A DNA stretch of 64,000 nucleotides, taken from Metellina segmentata (lineage: Eukaryota; Arthropoda; Arachnida; Araneae; Tetragnathidae). Made by a program: the position numbers and the translations under genes. Shown one piece after another: positions 36,590 to 46,559 of the stretch. The notes under the pieces were generated by a model. The model saw only the letters and a list, made by a program, of their open reading frames with translations. It searched no databases and had not been told where the DNA came from. Position 1 is the first letter of the stretch. Every line of letters begins with the position of its first letter. The DNA lies in NCBI GenBank assembly GCA_947359465.1, contig OX375880.1, forward strand, positions 20,784,714 through 20,848,713, in the 5' to 3' direction.

Positions 36590-37240
36590 CAGGTCAATAT
36601 TTTTTTTATTAGTGACAACACGTGTCTGTACCAATACTAACCATTCTGGAAGGATCCATTCCGAAATTCTCAACTATTTTAACAACTTCGTGACCAATCG
36701 CAACTCCAGTCGCTTTTAATTCAGCCGAAGTTGACACGGTTGGCTTCTTTGGGAGTGCTACTATTTGATTTTGGTAAAGCAGCAAACTTGTCTAAAAAAA
36801 GTCAAGAAATTTTCATGAACTTCCATTCTTCTTGCTTCACCACAGTCTCGTGTCTAAGTACAAATGTCAATTGCTAAATATGCGAAAAATCTGCAGTTTC
36901 ATCAAACACTGCTATAGACACCTGTTTCACAAACTTGCGCAACGATATGAAACTGTATATATTTCCATGGCAAAACATTGAATTATGTCATTTTGAAAGG
37001 TTTTGCTTATGAACTGAGTTTTAGAAGACTCGAAATGTTTACGAAGACCTTTGTCTCCAGCAAACATTCTGAACCGCAACAAAGCATGAAAATGTCCTTC
37101 ATTTGCCGTTGATGCCAATGAAAGTTTAATGTTACCATCATCTCTGTGACCATGCAAAGCTAGGTTTTGCCTGCCACGCAGCTAAACCGTTTCAATAATT
37201 GAAAGCAGAATTTTTCGATTCCAATCAATAATTCTTGGTG
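36590..37240 (-). pseudogene. hAT-superfamily transposase (DUF4371/ZMYM-like), decayed
   Basis: The minus strand reads LRGRQNLALHGHRDDG, then NEGHFHALLRFRMFAGD, then QFISKTFQNDIIQC: the hallmark order of DUF4371-type hAT transposases. After stops and frame changes it continues with VFDETADFSHI (the first catalytic region, with DE), QLTFVLRHETVVKQEEW and, near 36650, GMDPSRMVSIGTDTC. About 200 codons are covered. No inverted ends or 8-bp duplication were located. The C-terminal dimerisation domain is absent here. The residual family character suggests a decayed transposase, not a domesticated gene. Confidence 0.75.
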
Positions 37241-37388
37241 AAGTACATGCGTTGATTAGCTACACCTCAAGACGGATTTTTGTAAGTTTTAATAAAGTTT
37301 AAGGGTGCGCGTCTAATGCTTGCTTTCACCTCCTCCAAATAAAAAGAGACTTTGAACATCAATAGATACTTCGATTTGACGAGCCTTA

Positions 37389-38065
37389 GGCCGCCTTCAC
37401 ACGAAGGAGATCGATCTCTCTGACCGGTCGCTTGATATTGTCACCAGGAAATGTTTACAGATTCATTTCCTGCGCATAAACTGTTCGAGCGAAGAAAAGC
37501 AAAACCAAATTTTTGACTGGAATTGTTTAGATTTTTTTTTGTAAAATCAGCATCGTTAAAGACAGATTGAAAATTTCAACGGATTTGAAATCTGCGGAAA
37601 ATTTTACAACAGATCGATACTTTTTATGTGATTTTCTTCAAATAAATAAATTTCAATTCCAACTTTTATATTTTTACAATACGAATTTAGCCGCATTTGT
37701 CGTAAATATAAAAGTTACAATAGAAATATTATTTATTTAAAGAAAATCACATTTAAGGTATCGATCTGGTATAAAATTTTCCGCAGATTTCAAATCCCTT
37801 GAAATTTTTACTCTATTTTTAACGATCGCGAATATATAAACTTATTCTAGAGAATATAAAAGCTCTTTTGTTTTGTTTCTCGAATAAAATAAACCACGAC
37901 ATAAAAAAAGTCGCCGGTGACTGAACTTCCTCGGTGACTATTTTTTAGTCTCTCATAACGGTCTCCTGCTAGTCTTCTCGTGTGAAGTGCTCCTATGATT
38001 TCTATGTAAGTTCCGTCGCCTTCAGACCGGTCTGAGCGATCGATCTCTTTCGTGTGAAGGCGCCC
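37389..38065. mobile_element. MITE with TTA target duplication (PIF/Harbinger-like)
   Basis: Ends are GGCCGCCTTCACACGA (37389) and, on the other strand, GGGCGCCTTCACACGA (38065). Similarity extends about 40 bp through GAGATCGATC and ACCGGTC. TTA flanks both sides (37386-37388 and 38066-38068). Terminal sequence and TTA duplication fit PIF/Harbinger MITEs; the superfamily is inferred from these alone. There is no transposase. The middle is a large fold-back. Confidence 0.78.
37545..37840. repeat. Large imperfect palindrome inside the MITE
   Basis: The left arm (about 37555-37680) and right arm (about 37700-37835) are complementary: GGATTTGAAATCTGCGG and GATTTTCTTCAAATAAATA pair with CCGCAGATTTCAAATCC and TATTTATTTAAAGAAAATC. 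The arms carry the internal motif of the Helitron family in opposite orientations, so Helitron sequence has been captured and inverted here. Confidence 0.8.
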
Positions 38066-38088
38066 TTATGGCTCAGTGGCAGATTCAA

Positions 38089-38945
38089 TCTCCACTATTA
38101 TAAAAATAAGTGTTTGTTAGTCTGTTTGTCTGTTTCGTGGCCGCAAAATTCTGACGATCTATGGCACTTACAACAATGAGATTTGGCACACAGGTAGTCC
38201 GAATTTTTTGGAATTTTGGGGTGGCGGCGAATTTTAAAATACAATCTAGAAAATGAATTTCATAGTTTTGTTGTCCATCGGTTTTTCAATCGCGGATAAC
38301 TTTTTTTGCTCATGCGACCTTGCAGTCAGGGTTTGGAATCATGCCAAGATTTTTTCATCTGCAAAACGCTGAGAATTTTTTTTTTTTTTTTGTTTCCGCT
38401 TTGATTTTGCGCGCCAGACGATAAATCTTTAAACTGAAGTCAAAGTTATTTTTTCTATCTCCTTTACTGAAAAGATAAAGTAAAAATTTCAACGGATTTG
38501 AAATCTGCGGAAAATTTCAGTTTAGATTGTTACCTAAAAACATGATTTTCTTTAAATAAAGAGTTTTTTTAACTGAATATATCTTCAACGGATTTGAAAT
38601 CTGCGGAAAATATTACACCATATAGATATCTTTTATGTTTGATTTTCTTTTATATTTTCCGCAAGAGATTGTAACGTCACGTGAACTTTCGCTTTCCAAA
38701 AATAAATATTGCATTTTCTGCCCTTCCGTGTCAAAATTAAAATAAAAACAGATTACATTTCCTGCCTGATTCCATTTCAGCAAAAGAGAGCAAAAAAAAA
38801 TATTTTGACTTAGATGGTTATATTCTTTTCGTAAAATTGGAATCGTCAAAGCAAGATTGAAAATTTCAAAGGATTTGAAATCTGTGGAAAATTTTACACC
38901 AGTTTATAATACCTTACACTACGGGCACGGGCAACGCCGAGTTAG
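38089..38945 (+). mobile_element. Non-autonomous Helitron, longer copy
   Basis: The 5' end reads TCTCCACTATTATAAAAA after an A. Family blocks follow: GAGATTTGGCACACAGGTAG and three copies of the motif around GGATTTGAAATCTGCGG (near 38490, 38590 and 38875). The 3' end reads ACGGGCACGGGCAACGCCGA and then GTTAGT, a mutated CTAGT; the terminal hairpin is not preserved. No coding. Confidence 0.78.
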
Positions 38946-39502
38946 TCCATAATAATGCTGTGACCTCGTGCTTTTTAATGAATCTTAACTTGTAAATAAT
39001 TTTCTAATTTATCTTTCAAATAAAGTTTATTGTGGTGCAACCAGTCTTCTGTCTAATTAAAGACAAGAAACGGAACAGTGGATAAACTGAGAGAGAGCAA
39101 GATCAAAGTCTCCCCCCTAAAAATTTTTTAAATTTTATAATTAATTTGAAAAAAAGTCGGCGTTTGTCAGGTGTTTGGGAGGGGCGATCGTACTGAAATC
39201 CGTCACTGATCCCAAAAGGAAACACGATTCTGCCGCAGCTGTGTCCTTCGAACGAAAGTGCGTCTACGTCATGCAATGCGACGTCATTAGCTGATTCGTT
39301 TCTCTCTCGTCCATATTCTGTATTACCCTTATCTTCCATTCCCAAGACAAACATAAACATCGACTGAGTGGAGTTTGCCCATGCTTTGAAAAAGTTACCT
39401 TCCAACACTGATTCGAGTAGCGTTTTCTTACTCGTTCACTTGGACTATTTGACAGACATGCTGTGCTGCACGTGACTGGAGGTTGACCCTGGGGTGGATT
39501 CT
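38946..39502. other. Stretch without a supported gene
   Basis: A 100-codon minus-strand open frame (39103-39408) resembles nothing I recognise and has no supporting context. It is recorded as unassigned sequence. Confidence 0.4.
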
Positions 39503-39643
39503 AGAAGCGGCTCAATCCCATGATAGTACTTTACGCAAGTCCAACTTGATTGGCTAGTTTCACGGGCTTGGCTTCACTTGGATATCTCGCCAATCTGATT
39601 GTTGCAGTAACCATTTGATTTTGAAAATGCACGTTGTTTCGTA
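39503..39643. mobile_element. End fragment of the MULE-type element family
   Basis: From GAAGCGGCTCAATCCCATG onward about 140 bp are the reverse complement, nearly unchanged, of the right end of the element at 35023-35906, up to CACGTTGTTTCGTAG. Only one end is present. The retrotransposon-side sequence begins just after it. Confidence 0.85.
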
Positions 39644-39648
39644 GGATG

Positions 39649-39835
39649 TCATCACATTTCGTTTTCCTGAAAGACTTACTTATCGTGAACCACGATATAT
39701 TGGAAATGAATGATCTGTCATGTCACTTGTCTTTTCTATCAGATGATCCAGATGTCGAGCAATCAGAAAGAAAGGAATTTTTCAAATGTTATTCATCCAT
39801 GATGTTGATGTATAACGTTTCCAATAATATGTAAG
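39649..39835 (+). other. Unrecognised short open frame with a donor-like end
   Basis: About 60 codons read with protein-like composition (SFLSDDPDVEQSERKEFF) and run into AATATGTAAGTG, which fits a 5' splice donor. I do not recognise the product. It could be an exon of a host gene, part of the neighbouring retrotransposon leader, or chance. Confidence 0.25.
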
Positions 39836-40201
39836 TGTTGTATTTCTGTCATATTTTGGAAAGAACTCATTTCTTCTTCAAGATACATGACTAACGTGGA
39901 CTTCAGTTACAACTTTTTTTGTAAGTCCTTTTCGATTAGATCGAATCACTTTGCATATCCTTCATTGATTAATTGGGGGACCTACGGTTGTTGCTTGGTA
40001 GTTCCCTTTCTTATATTAATTATAAGAAACGAAAATCAACCACAAACATCTATGGCATTTCACGCAGTAATGTACTAACCACTTCCTCAAAATTTAAATT
40101 TTATTCCCTCCCAACAATACCTTTTACATACTTTAATAATTATTACTACATTTACCCAGTTTTTTTTGTAAAATATAATTGCGTTTCTAGCAATAGATCG
40201 A

Positions 40202-41164
40202 AAAGAAGACCTTATTACCATTGCAGAGGAATTAGGGAAAATGGTGGAACCACAGTTTAGAATCATAGATATTAAGAATTTGATTTTAAAGTCGGGATCT
40301 TACGAAGAAGAGTTTGTGAAAGGCATGATAGATACAATAATACAAACTAGAATCTAGAAACACGATCAAGAAAAAATGTGGATCGAGTCTACAACAAATT
40401 CTGCGTCAGGAAGTAGTGTAGGAAATGAAAAGCCGCGTTATGACTTGAAGACATTTGTTCCAAAGTTTGAGCAAGGAAGCGACATTACTTTTTACCTGGT
40501 GATGTTTGAACGCTAAGCATCGAGACTGAAGGAAGACAAGGTGGAAGGGGTATCCCATTTAATGCCTTTGCTACCTACTGATGTAGTCCAGATCATTACC
40601 AGGGAACCTGAAGAGCTAACTCTGTGCTATGACTACGTGAAGGACTTATTACTTCGAAGATTTAAATTGAGCCCTGAGGGATTTCGTTTAAAATTTATTC
40701 AGAGTGAACGGAGAGCTGAAGGCACGTGGAAGGATTTTGGTTTCGAATTAAAGAATGTCTTCGAAGAATGGATTAGTGACCTCCAAGTGAATAATTTCGA
40801 AGCATTAAAAGAGCTGATTGTGGCAGATCAGTTGAAGCGTCGAGTGAGTCATGAGGTACGCGAACATTTCATTGATGAGTGGTCCAAGATCACCAGACTT
40901 GGAAAACTCACTGAAAAACTGGACAACAGTGAAAATGTCGCAAAATTGGCCAAAACCCCGTCTAATACTGTGCAGCAGCAGCACTCTAAATTTGCTTAAA
41001 TGCCAGCACAGAATGCCCAAGATAGATTCAAGAGAAACAGAGACGACGGTAGAAATATAAGGAAAACAGAGGAGTCTCAGTCCAGATACAATGAAAGATT
41101 TCAGAGGTCCAGGCCTATAAGATGTTTTGACTGCGGAGAACTTGGTCATATGAAACCTCGATGA
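40202..41164 (+). pseudogene. Ty3/gypsy gag remnant
   Basis: The early part reads DLITIAEELGKMVE and KGMIDTIIQTRI before a stop near 40360, then PRYDLKTFVPKFEQGSDI before a TAA near 40515. A 152-codon open stretch (40541-40999) contains LLLRRFKLSPEGFRLKF and QLKRRVSHEVREHFIDEW, typical of gypsy capsid-type gag proteins. After another stop and a frame change a zinc-knuckle region reads CFDCGELGHMKPR and then a stop codon where the last cysteine is expected (near 41161). Gag would form the particle that packages element RNA. Confidence 0.85.
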
Positions 41165-41170
41165 CCCAAA

Positions 41171-41510
41171 TTGTATACAAAATGCATTTCGGCTACAACG
41201 AACAAAGTTTCGAAGACGGAAAACAGCTCAAGTATGCACGTGACTCAAATACACGATACAATGAACAGAATGAAAATGAAGAAAATTAAGCTGGGTGAAT
41301 TATCCGTTATTGATCTGGTAGATACAGGAAGTTCTATTTGCCTCCTACGTGGAGACATTTTACATAAGTTGCATAATTCACCAATATTGACGAATAACTC
41401 TTTGATGTTATCAGGTATTGGCAGTACTCACGTTAGGACCGAAGGATCTTTTGTACAGATAGTTTATATTGATGGTCAACACTTATATCTATAACTACAT
41501 GTCGTCCCAG
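41171..41510 (+). pseudogene. Ty3/gypsy aspartic protease remnant
   Basis: About 107 open codons include VIDLVDTGSSICLLR, the aspartic protease active-site block (DTGS), followed by a GIGS-containing turn. The frame stops at 41492, and the rest of the domain and the linker to reverse transcriptase lie in broken frames (41495-41655). The protease would cut the Gag-Pol precursor. Confidence 0.82.
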
Positions 41511-41654
41511 ATAAGCAGTTAAATTTTGAGGCTGTCATTGGGATATATATTCTTGACCAGGCTTCAGTAAATTACAATAGGGACGGAGTTATTTTTTCAA
41601 AATTAGAACCGAATTGGCTAATGCAGATAGCAGAGCTTAGTACAGTGTGACGAA

Positions 41655-42230
41655 ATACAGATGAATCATATTCGTAATAAATTCATCAGTGGTAAAATGG
41701 AGGAACTAATTTCTGCATATGAACCAAAAAAGACAAAAACTACTGATGTTTCAATGAACATAATTTTGACGGATGACATACCAGTGGACCAAAGAGCTTG
41801 TCGTTTGTCATTTCCAGAGAAGCAGGAAGTGGATAGGCAAGTTAATGAATGGATAGAAAAGGGGATAATCCGACCTAGTTTTTCTCACTATGCCAGTCTG
41901 GTGGTGTTAGTGAAGAAAAAGGACAACATCATTAGGTTATGTCGATTACCAAAAATTGAATCATAAGATGATAAAAGATAGATTTCCTTTCCATTAATAC
42001 AAAACGTACTAGATCGCTTACAGAATGCCAAATTATACACTACTCTGGACTTAAAAAATGGATTCTTTCACGTAAATGTTTATAAAGATAGCCAAAAGTA
42101 GATCCAATATGCCTTATAATAAAAGTAAAGCCAATATGAGTTTTTGAAAGTTCCTTTTGGTTTAAGTATGAGCCCAAGTGTATTCCAGAGATATGTTTTC
42201 AGTATCTTTAGAGACCTCATGAAAAAGAGT
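41655..42230 (+). pseudogene. Ty3/gypsy reverse transcriptase, N-terminal half
   Basis: An open stretch (41661-41966) ends in WIEKGIIRPSFSHYASLVVL and VKKKDNIIRLC, gypsy RT fingers blocks. After a frame change near 41945, FPFPLIQNVLDRLQNAKLYT and LDLKNGFFHV follow (palm, first catalytic aspartate). Several stops lie near 42100, then KVPFGLSMSPSVFQR in another frame. The domain is interrupted at 42230 by the LINE insertion, a few codons before the catalytic YxDD box, which lies beyond the insertion at about 42664-42675. Confidence 0.88.
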
Positions 42231-42640
42231 CTTCTTCTTTCTAATCCCACTGATCTGGATCAGATCAGGTCCATGAGTCCCTCAGCCCTCAATCTCCCCA
42301 GAACCACACCAGGGCTACGCAGTAGGTCCTCCCGCGATAACGCAATGCACCCTAGCAAATGCTCGGCGGTGGCCTCACTTGTGTTGCATTTTGTACAAGT
42401 GGGGAAGATTTTGTTTCCCCGAGAGAACCTTAGAGTCCTAAGGTGTCCAGTTTTGAACCTAGATAAAGCTGTCTGGTCCCGCCTTTCACCACCAAAGCTC
42501 AAAGCACCACCAGGGCCTGGGCTACAGTACCAAGGATGGGGCGGCGGAAGTTTCCAAGACGAGTTGACAAGAGCCTTACTTCTGGAGTGTATTTCATGTA
42601 AAGTCAGAGGCTCAGCAGGACACAGGGGCAGTGATGATCG
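42231..42640 (-). mobile_element. 5'-truncated LINE insertion (RNase H-end fragment)
   Basis: Exactly duplicated target ATGAAAAAGAGT lies at 42219-42230 and 42641-42652. The insert reads on the minus strand into RFKTGHLRTLRF, CTKCNTSEATAEHLLGC and VLGRLRAEGLMDLI and then a stop near 42260. This cysteine-bearing C-terminal end is typical of Jockey/I-type non-LTR retrotransposon ORF2 after RNase H. Only about 410 bp of the 3' end are present, as expected of incomplete target-primed reverse transcription. No poly-A is seen; the element side ends AAAGAAGAAG on the minus strand. Confidence 0.88.
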
Positions 42641-42680
42641 ATGAAAAAGAGTATAGTGATAATCTACATGAATGATTTAA

Positions 42681-43544
42681 CCTGCTACATGAATGATTTA
42701 ACTGCTGTGTCACAAACCGTCTCGTAACTAGTGTGGAGGGGTCTCTCAGACCACGCTCACTAAAGTGCGTATAAAGTTGATTAATATTAGATTAATGAAA
42801 GATTATTAATGAAAGATTCTTTAGATAATTATTATTTATACATTTTAAATTTAGATATTTCAATTCTTAACATGAAATATATTTTATATTACTATATACG
42901 TCAATTAGATTCCATGTCTCTTCAAGCTCAGCTTTCGGACCTAATTTTGCAGGACGTTTCAACCCTGGAAACTGTAAAACTATGTTGTGTTTTGGTGTTC
43001 TAACGGCACGATTAGGTCCCCCCCCCCGGGCATCCCATTTGAAGTTATTTTTTATGTAGAAATATTATTCTTGTGAAGACTCACTTGAAATGTCGTCATC
43101 TTTATCTGCATGAATTTCCGAATCCGCTTCGTGTTCGCTTTCAATAATATTATCCGAAATTTCACTGTCCCAGTACTCTATTTCCGATCAAGTATCAGCA
43201 AAATCCTGAATTTCTTTTTGTGTAATATACACAGGTCGTTTCTTAGTAAAGTTTGCTGTCATTTTAGGCTCTCTGCCGAAATTCCCCCCTTTCCAACTTA
43301 GACGATTTCATTCAACAAGAACGGTAACGCAAATGCTGTGAAGGGGTCTAAGAGACCACACGGGAAATACAAATAGTGTGAAATACGAAATAGTTGGGGC
43401 AGCCAAACCCGTCTTGGAATGTGGCTTCTCTTGGACGTAGTAGGAAGGTACTGAATAGGACAGGGACCAATATTCACTTTAAGGGGTGGAAACGACTTGT
43501 CAAACATGACTCGGGGTCTGTGAGACCCATGACATCAGTTAAAG
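42681..43544. mobile_element. piggyBac-type transposon derivative with TTAA sites
   Basis: TTAA flanks the insert (42677-42680 and 43545-43548), and the gypsy reading frame joins across it. The right end, read inward, is CCTTTAACTGATGTCATGGG; the left has TTTAACTGCTGTGTCA, but a small duplication copying the flank (CTACATGAATGATTTAA) separates it from the CC end. GGGGTCT...AGACC palindromes lie near both ends (42738 and 43514) and internally (43326). A transposase N-terminal remnant lies on the minus strand. TTAA targets and these ends indicate piggyBac. Confidence 0.82.
43065..43262 (-). pseudogene. piggyBac transposase N-terminal remnant
   Basis: From an ATG at 43262 about 66 codons read KKRPVYITQKEIQDFAD, a stop at codon 26, and then a very acidic tail (HADKDDDISSESSQE) to a stop at 43065. 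A short basic opening followed by an acidic, serine-rich stretch is typical of piggyBac transposase N-termini. The catalytic DDD domain is absent. The family assignment relies mainly on the TTAA flanks and termini. Confidence 0.6.
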
Positions 43545-44330
43545 GTTAATAATCCTCTCTGTGGATAAACAAGAAGGGTTAGAAAAGTTGAAGACAGTAT
43601 TTGAGTTAGCCTCTGAGTATGAACTCGAAATAAGGATGAAAAAATGTCAATTCCTGAAACGGGAAGTAGAATTTTTGGGTCATGCCATTGAGGAAGAAAC
43701 TATTCGGCCATCATGAGAAAGACATTGGCAGTCAGAAAGTTTCCTGTTCCAGCAATGGTGAAGCAAGTCCAATGTTTTTTGGGCTTAACGGGTTACTTTC
43801 TGAAGTTCATTCCCAGTTATTCCAAGATTACCAAACCAATGAGCGATTTACTCAGAAAGGGTAATCCCTTTGTATTTGGGAATGAACACCAGAAAGCATT
43901 TCAGGAACTCAAAGATATGTTATTGGAGAACCCTGTGCTTCACATTTTCCAACAAGGGAGAAAAACAGAGTTGCATACTGATGCAAGTAAATGTGGCTAT
44001 GACGCTATACTCTTGCAAGAAGGCGAAGATGGACAACTCCACCCTGTCCACTACATGTCCAAGAAGACAAGCCCAGCTGAAGAAAAATACACTTGTCATG
44101 AACTTGAAGCCCTTGCCATCATTGAGGCTTTGAAAAAATTCCGAGTTTACCTAAAATTATCACTGATTGTTCAGCATTTCAGAAAACCGTGGACAAAAAA
44201 TATTTAGTTACTAGAATCGCAAGATGGGCTTTACTTCTGGAAGAGTACAACTTTGAAATAATGCACCGTGCGGGCCAACGAATGCAACATGTTGATGCTT
44301 TGAGTAGGCATCCAGTGATGATTGTGGGAA
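43545..44330 (+). pseudogene. Ty3/gypsy RT C-terminal part and RNase H
   Basis: After the piggyBac insertion the RT resumes as DKQEGLEKLKTVFELASEYE and CQFLKREVEFLGHAI, the block after the catalytic site. From 43713 an open stretch contains VQCFLGLTGYFLKFIPSYSK, LLRKGNPFVF and the RNase H block ELHTDASKCGYDAILLQ (aspartate of the active site). LSKKTSPAEEKY-like sequence and CHELEALAIIEALKKF follow. After a frameshift near 44160 the domain ends with VDALSRHP (about 44293-44316). The YxDD box upstream (42664-42675) reads YMND, a substitution of the first catalytic aspartate. Confidence 0.9.
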
Positions 44331-44901
44331 ATGATACTCTAACGGCAAGGTTAAAAATAGCTCAATTAAAAGATGATCACATATATACTATCAAAGCATT
44401 GTTACCGAATAGCGAATCTGAAGAGTACTTTCTGAGACATGATATTGTGTACAAGTTTGAAAATGGGAGTGATTGTAGACCCAAGAATTATACAAGCTGA
44501 ATTGATCAAGATGGCTCATGAGAAAGGACATTTTTCAGCTGTCAAGTCAGAAAAAGTTGTCAAACAGGAATTTTTAATTCCATATTTGACCAAATTAACA
44601 CAAAGTATAATCACCAATTGTGTACCGCGTATATTTGCAAATAAGAAAGCAGGAAAAAAGGAAGGATTTCTGATCCTTTTGGGACGTATCACGTTGATTT
44701 TATTGGTCCCCTTCCCTTCAACAAACAAGAATTACAACCACATTTTCACAGTGATAGATGCATTTACAAATTTTGTTTGGTTTTACCCAGTAAAGTCCAC
44801 TTCTGCCCATGATGCCTTGCAGAAGCTAAGACAACAACAAGCTACATTTGGGAATCCCATACGTATAATATCAGATAGAGGTACGGCTTTTACCTCTAGG
44901 C
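44330..44901 (+). pseudogene. Ty3/gypsy integrase, N-terminal part and start of core
   Basis: MAHEKGHFSAVKSEKVV is the zinc-binding HH part of the integrase N-domain; the CC half reads NCVPRIFANKKAG and seems to have lost the second cysteine. The catalytic core follows with FTVIDAFTNFVWFYPVKST (first D) and RIISDRGTAFTS (second D). Coding is cut at 44901 by the hAT MITE. Integrase would insert the DNA copy. Confidence 0.88.
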
Positions 44902-45390
44902 CAGGGGTTCCCAACCTTTTAGTAACTGCATACCACTTGAAATTTTTAGAAATTTTTGGTGTATACCACCAGTCTTATATTTTTAGAAACATATATCTAA
45001 TGTCAGAAAATTGCCCAATGGCATGTTTTATTTTAATTAAAATACTAAGAAAGCTTCATATCTTACGATTAATACACTGGTATTTCTTACTAATGATGTT
45101 TTAATAAAGGAAAAATAAATAAAACGATTGTTGAAAATTATATTTTTATTTTTTACTCACAGGTCTAAAAACAAATAATTTTAAATAGTTAGTACAAACT
45201 AAGCTAAAAAAGATAAACATAATCAAAAATCAATTTTTAGTGCGAAACTTGTTATTGTTTGTCTTTTATTAAAATATCAATATCAGCTTAACTTTGCACT
45301 CTTAAGTCCTTCGTAGAATATTTGGGTCGCTCGTATCATCCTTGCGTACCACCTGAAACGTTGCCGCGTACCGCCGGTTGGGAATCTCTG
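44902..45390. mobile_element. hAT-type MITE inserted in the integrase
   Basis: Ends are CAGGGGTTCCCAACC and, on the other strand, CAGAGATTCCCAACC, the classic hAT terminal form. The flanking 8-mers are CTCTAGGC (44894-44901) and CTCTAGGG (45391-45398), an 8-bp target duplication with one later mismatch. TGGTGTATACCACC and GCGTACCGCCGG occur near the ends. No transposase is encoded in these 489 bp. It is related in terminal design, not in body, to the hAT at 60501-61476. Confidence 0.92.
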
Positions 45391-45830
45391 CTCTAGGGAA
45401 TTCGAGGGTTACTGCTCTGAGGAAGGCATACAACACATAAAAATAACTAATGGAGTGCCTAGAGGGAATAGCCAAGTAGAAAGGATTCACCGAACATAAA
45501 TTCCAATTCTAACTCTGAAGTATCCTATCGCTTCCTTACAAAGAGTGATAAACAGCATCATTAGTCGTAGTACCAAGTGGTCACCTTTTGAGCTTCTAAC
45601 TGGTGTTAAAATGAGAAATAAGGAGGACATTTCCACTAAAGATATGCTCATAGAAGAAATGAAAGATGATTTCCAAGACCAAAGAAATTTTATACTGTTG
45701 AAGCTTAGAGTCTGCCTTGTCTTCAAAACTACTCTCAAATGTACCAAAGTACTGCCAAGAACAGACACAGCACCACAAAATCCTTAAAGTGATGGAATTT
45801 CTCAGTACCAACATTGAATACATCCGTGAC
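45391..45830 (+). pseudogene. Ty3/gypsy integrase, C-terminal part
   Basis: After the MITE the core resumes near EEGIQHIKITNGVPRGNSQV, including the region with the third catalytic residue (E in the VERIHR block around 45478-45495). It goes on through INSIISRSTKWSPFELLTG and a lysine/glutamate-rich tail to a stop at 45785. Frames change at least twice. Beyond 45830 no pol coding and no LTR were recognised. Confidence 0.82.
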
Positions 45831-46150
45831 AGCTAAGAAGTCGAAAGTTCTCAAATTAACTTTTATTTTCTTGCGAAACTGGTACATGTCATTTTGAAGG
45901 AATTTTTAAACGTTCTGATTTTACATTTTTTCCCCTTCTGAAAACGATTTTGTGTTTTTAAGTAGTTCATTTGTTTATTGAATTAATTTTTTGTTTTGTT
46001 ATCATTTTGTTCTGTGTCAATTTTCACATTATGTCAACCTTTTCTTTTGCATTATGTATTTTAGTTCCCTTACCCCTTCACTTGACTTTCCTTTTTCTGT
46101 GTAATCAAATGTTTTATATGTATTGTGTATTGCTCGGCTCTCCTTTATCC
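45831..46150. other. T-rich stretch after the retrotransposon
   Basis: No coding or repeat family recognised. It might hold the decayed 3' untranslated region and LTR of the gypsy element, but without a second LTR this cannot be shown. Confidence 0.35.
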
Positions 46151-46154
46151 CCGA

Positions 46155-46325
46155 ATCTATTTGGAGAGTGGGGTGCCAGCTCAGGTGTTGCTTCGTCATT
46201 TGACCGTGGTTCAAAATTACGAGGTGTTGTCCTCGGATCTTTCCCTTAAAGGGACTGATCCCGGACCGTCCTCAATAGCCCGTTGTGTTGCTCTAGTACG
46301 ACGTTAACTAAACTTACCATTACCT
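46155..46325 (+). mobile_element. tRNA-derived SINE, 5'-truncated copy
   Basis: The body runs from GAGAGTGGGGTGCCAGCTC through TTACGAGGTGTTGTCCTCGG and ACCGTCCTCAATAGCCCG to CTAGTACGACGTTAAC and a tail AACTTACCATTACC. The tRNA-like head is missing. This is the same orientation as the copy at 36300. Confidence 0.88.
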
Positions 46326-46394
46326 ATCCCCGAATCTCCTCGCGGAATCTCCTAAAGGCAGACTATACAGCTGAAAGTGTCCGCCTACGGCATA

Positions 46395-46478
46395 AAATCC
46401 AATCCCGTTGGGATTGATCCCGGACCGTCGTAAATAACCCGTTGTGTTGCTGCAGTACGACGTTAATTAAACTACCCA
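46395..46478 (+). mobile_element. tRNA-derived SINE, 3' fragment
   Basis: GGGATTGATCCCGGACCGTC, AACCCGTTGTGTTGCTGCAG and TACGACGTTAATTAAAC match the last part of the SINE. The sequence just before it (46330-46395) is unrelated to the usual body. Confidence 0.8.
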
Positions 46479-46559
46479 CCTTTCCAACTGGACCCTATTA
46501 TTTTCATGGAATAAGCAATTCAATAAAACTAAGTGCGGTTTTAGAAACTTAAGATATAT

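Larger units (their letters stand above)
40192..45830 (+). mobile_element. Ty3/gypsy LTR retrotransposon, decayed, with three later insertions
   Basis: Gag, protease, reverse transcriptase, RNase H and integrase coding follow in Ty3/gypsy order (protease-RT-RNase H-integrase). Frames are broken by many stops and frameshifts. The element is further split by a LINE piece (42231-42640), a piggyBac derivative (42681-43544) and a hAT MITE (44902-45390). No flanking LTRs, primer-binding site or envelope gene were recognised, so outer limits are those of recognisable coding. It cannot be active. Coding on both sides of each insertion joins up, so the host element was there first. Confidence 0.9.

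Noticed and set aside
39103..39408. A minus-strand 100-codon open frame
   Set aside because: No recognised family, no start or splice support, and surrounded by transposon sequence. Listed only as unassigned sequence.
40192..45830. An endogenous retrovirus with envelope gene
   Set aside because: No envelope-like coding follows the integrase and no LTRs were seen; it is described only as a decayed Ty3/gypsy element.
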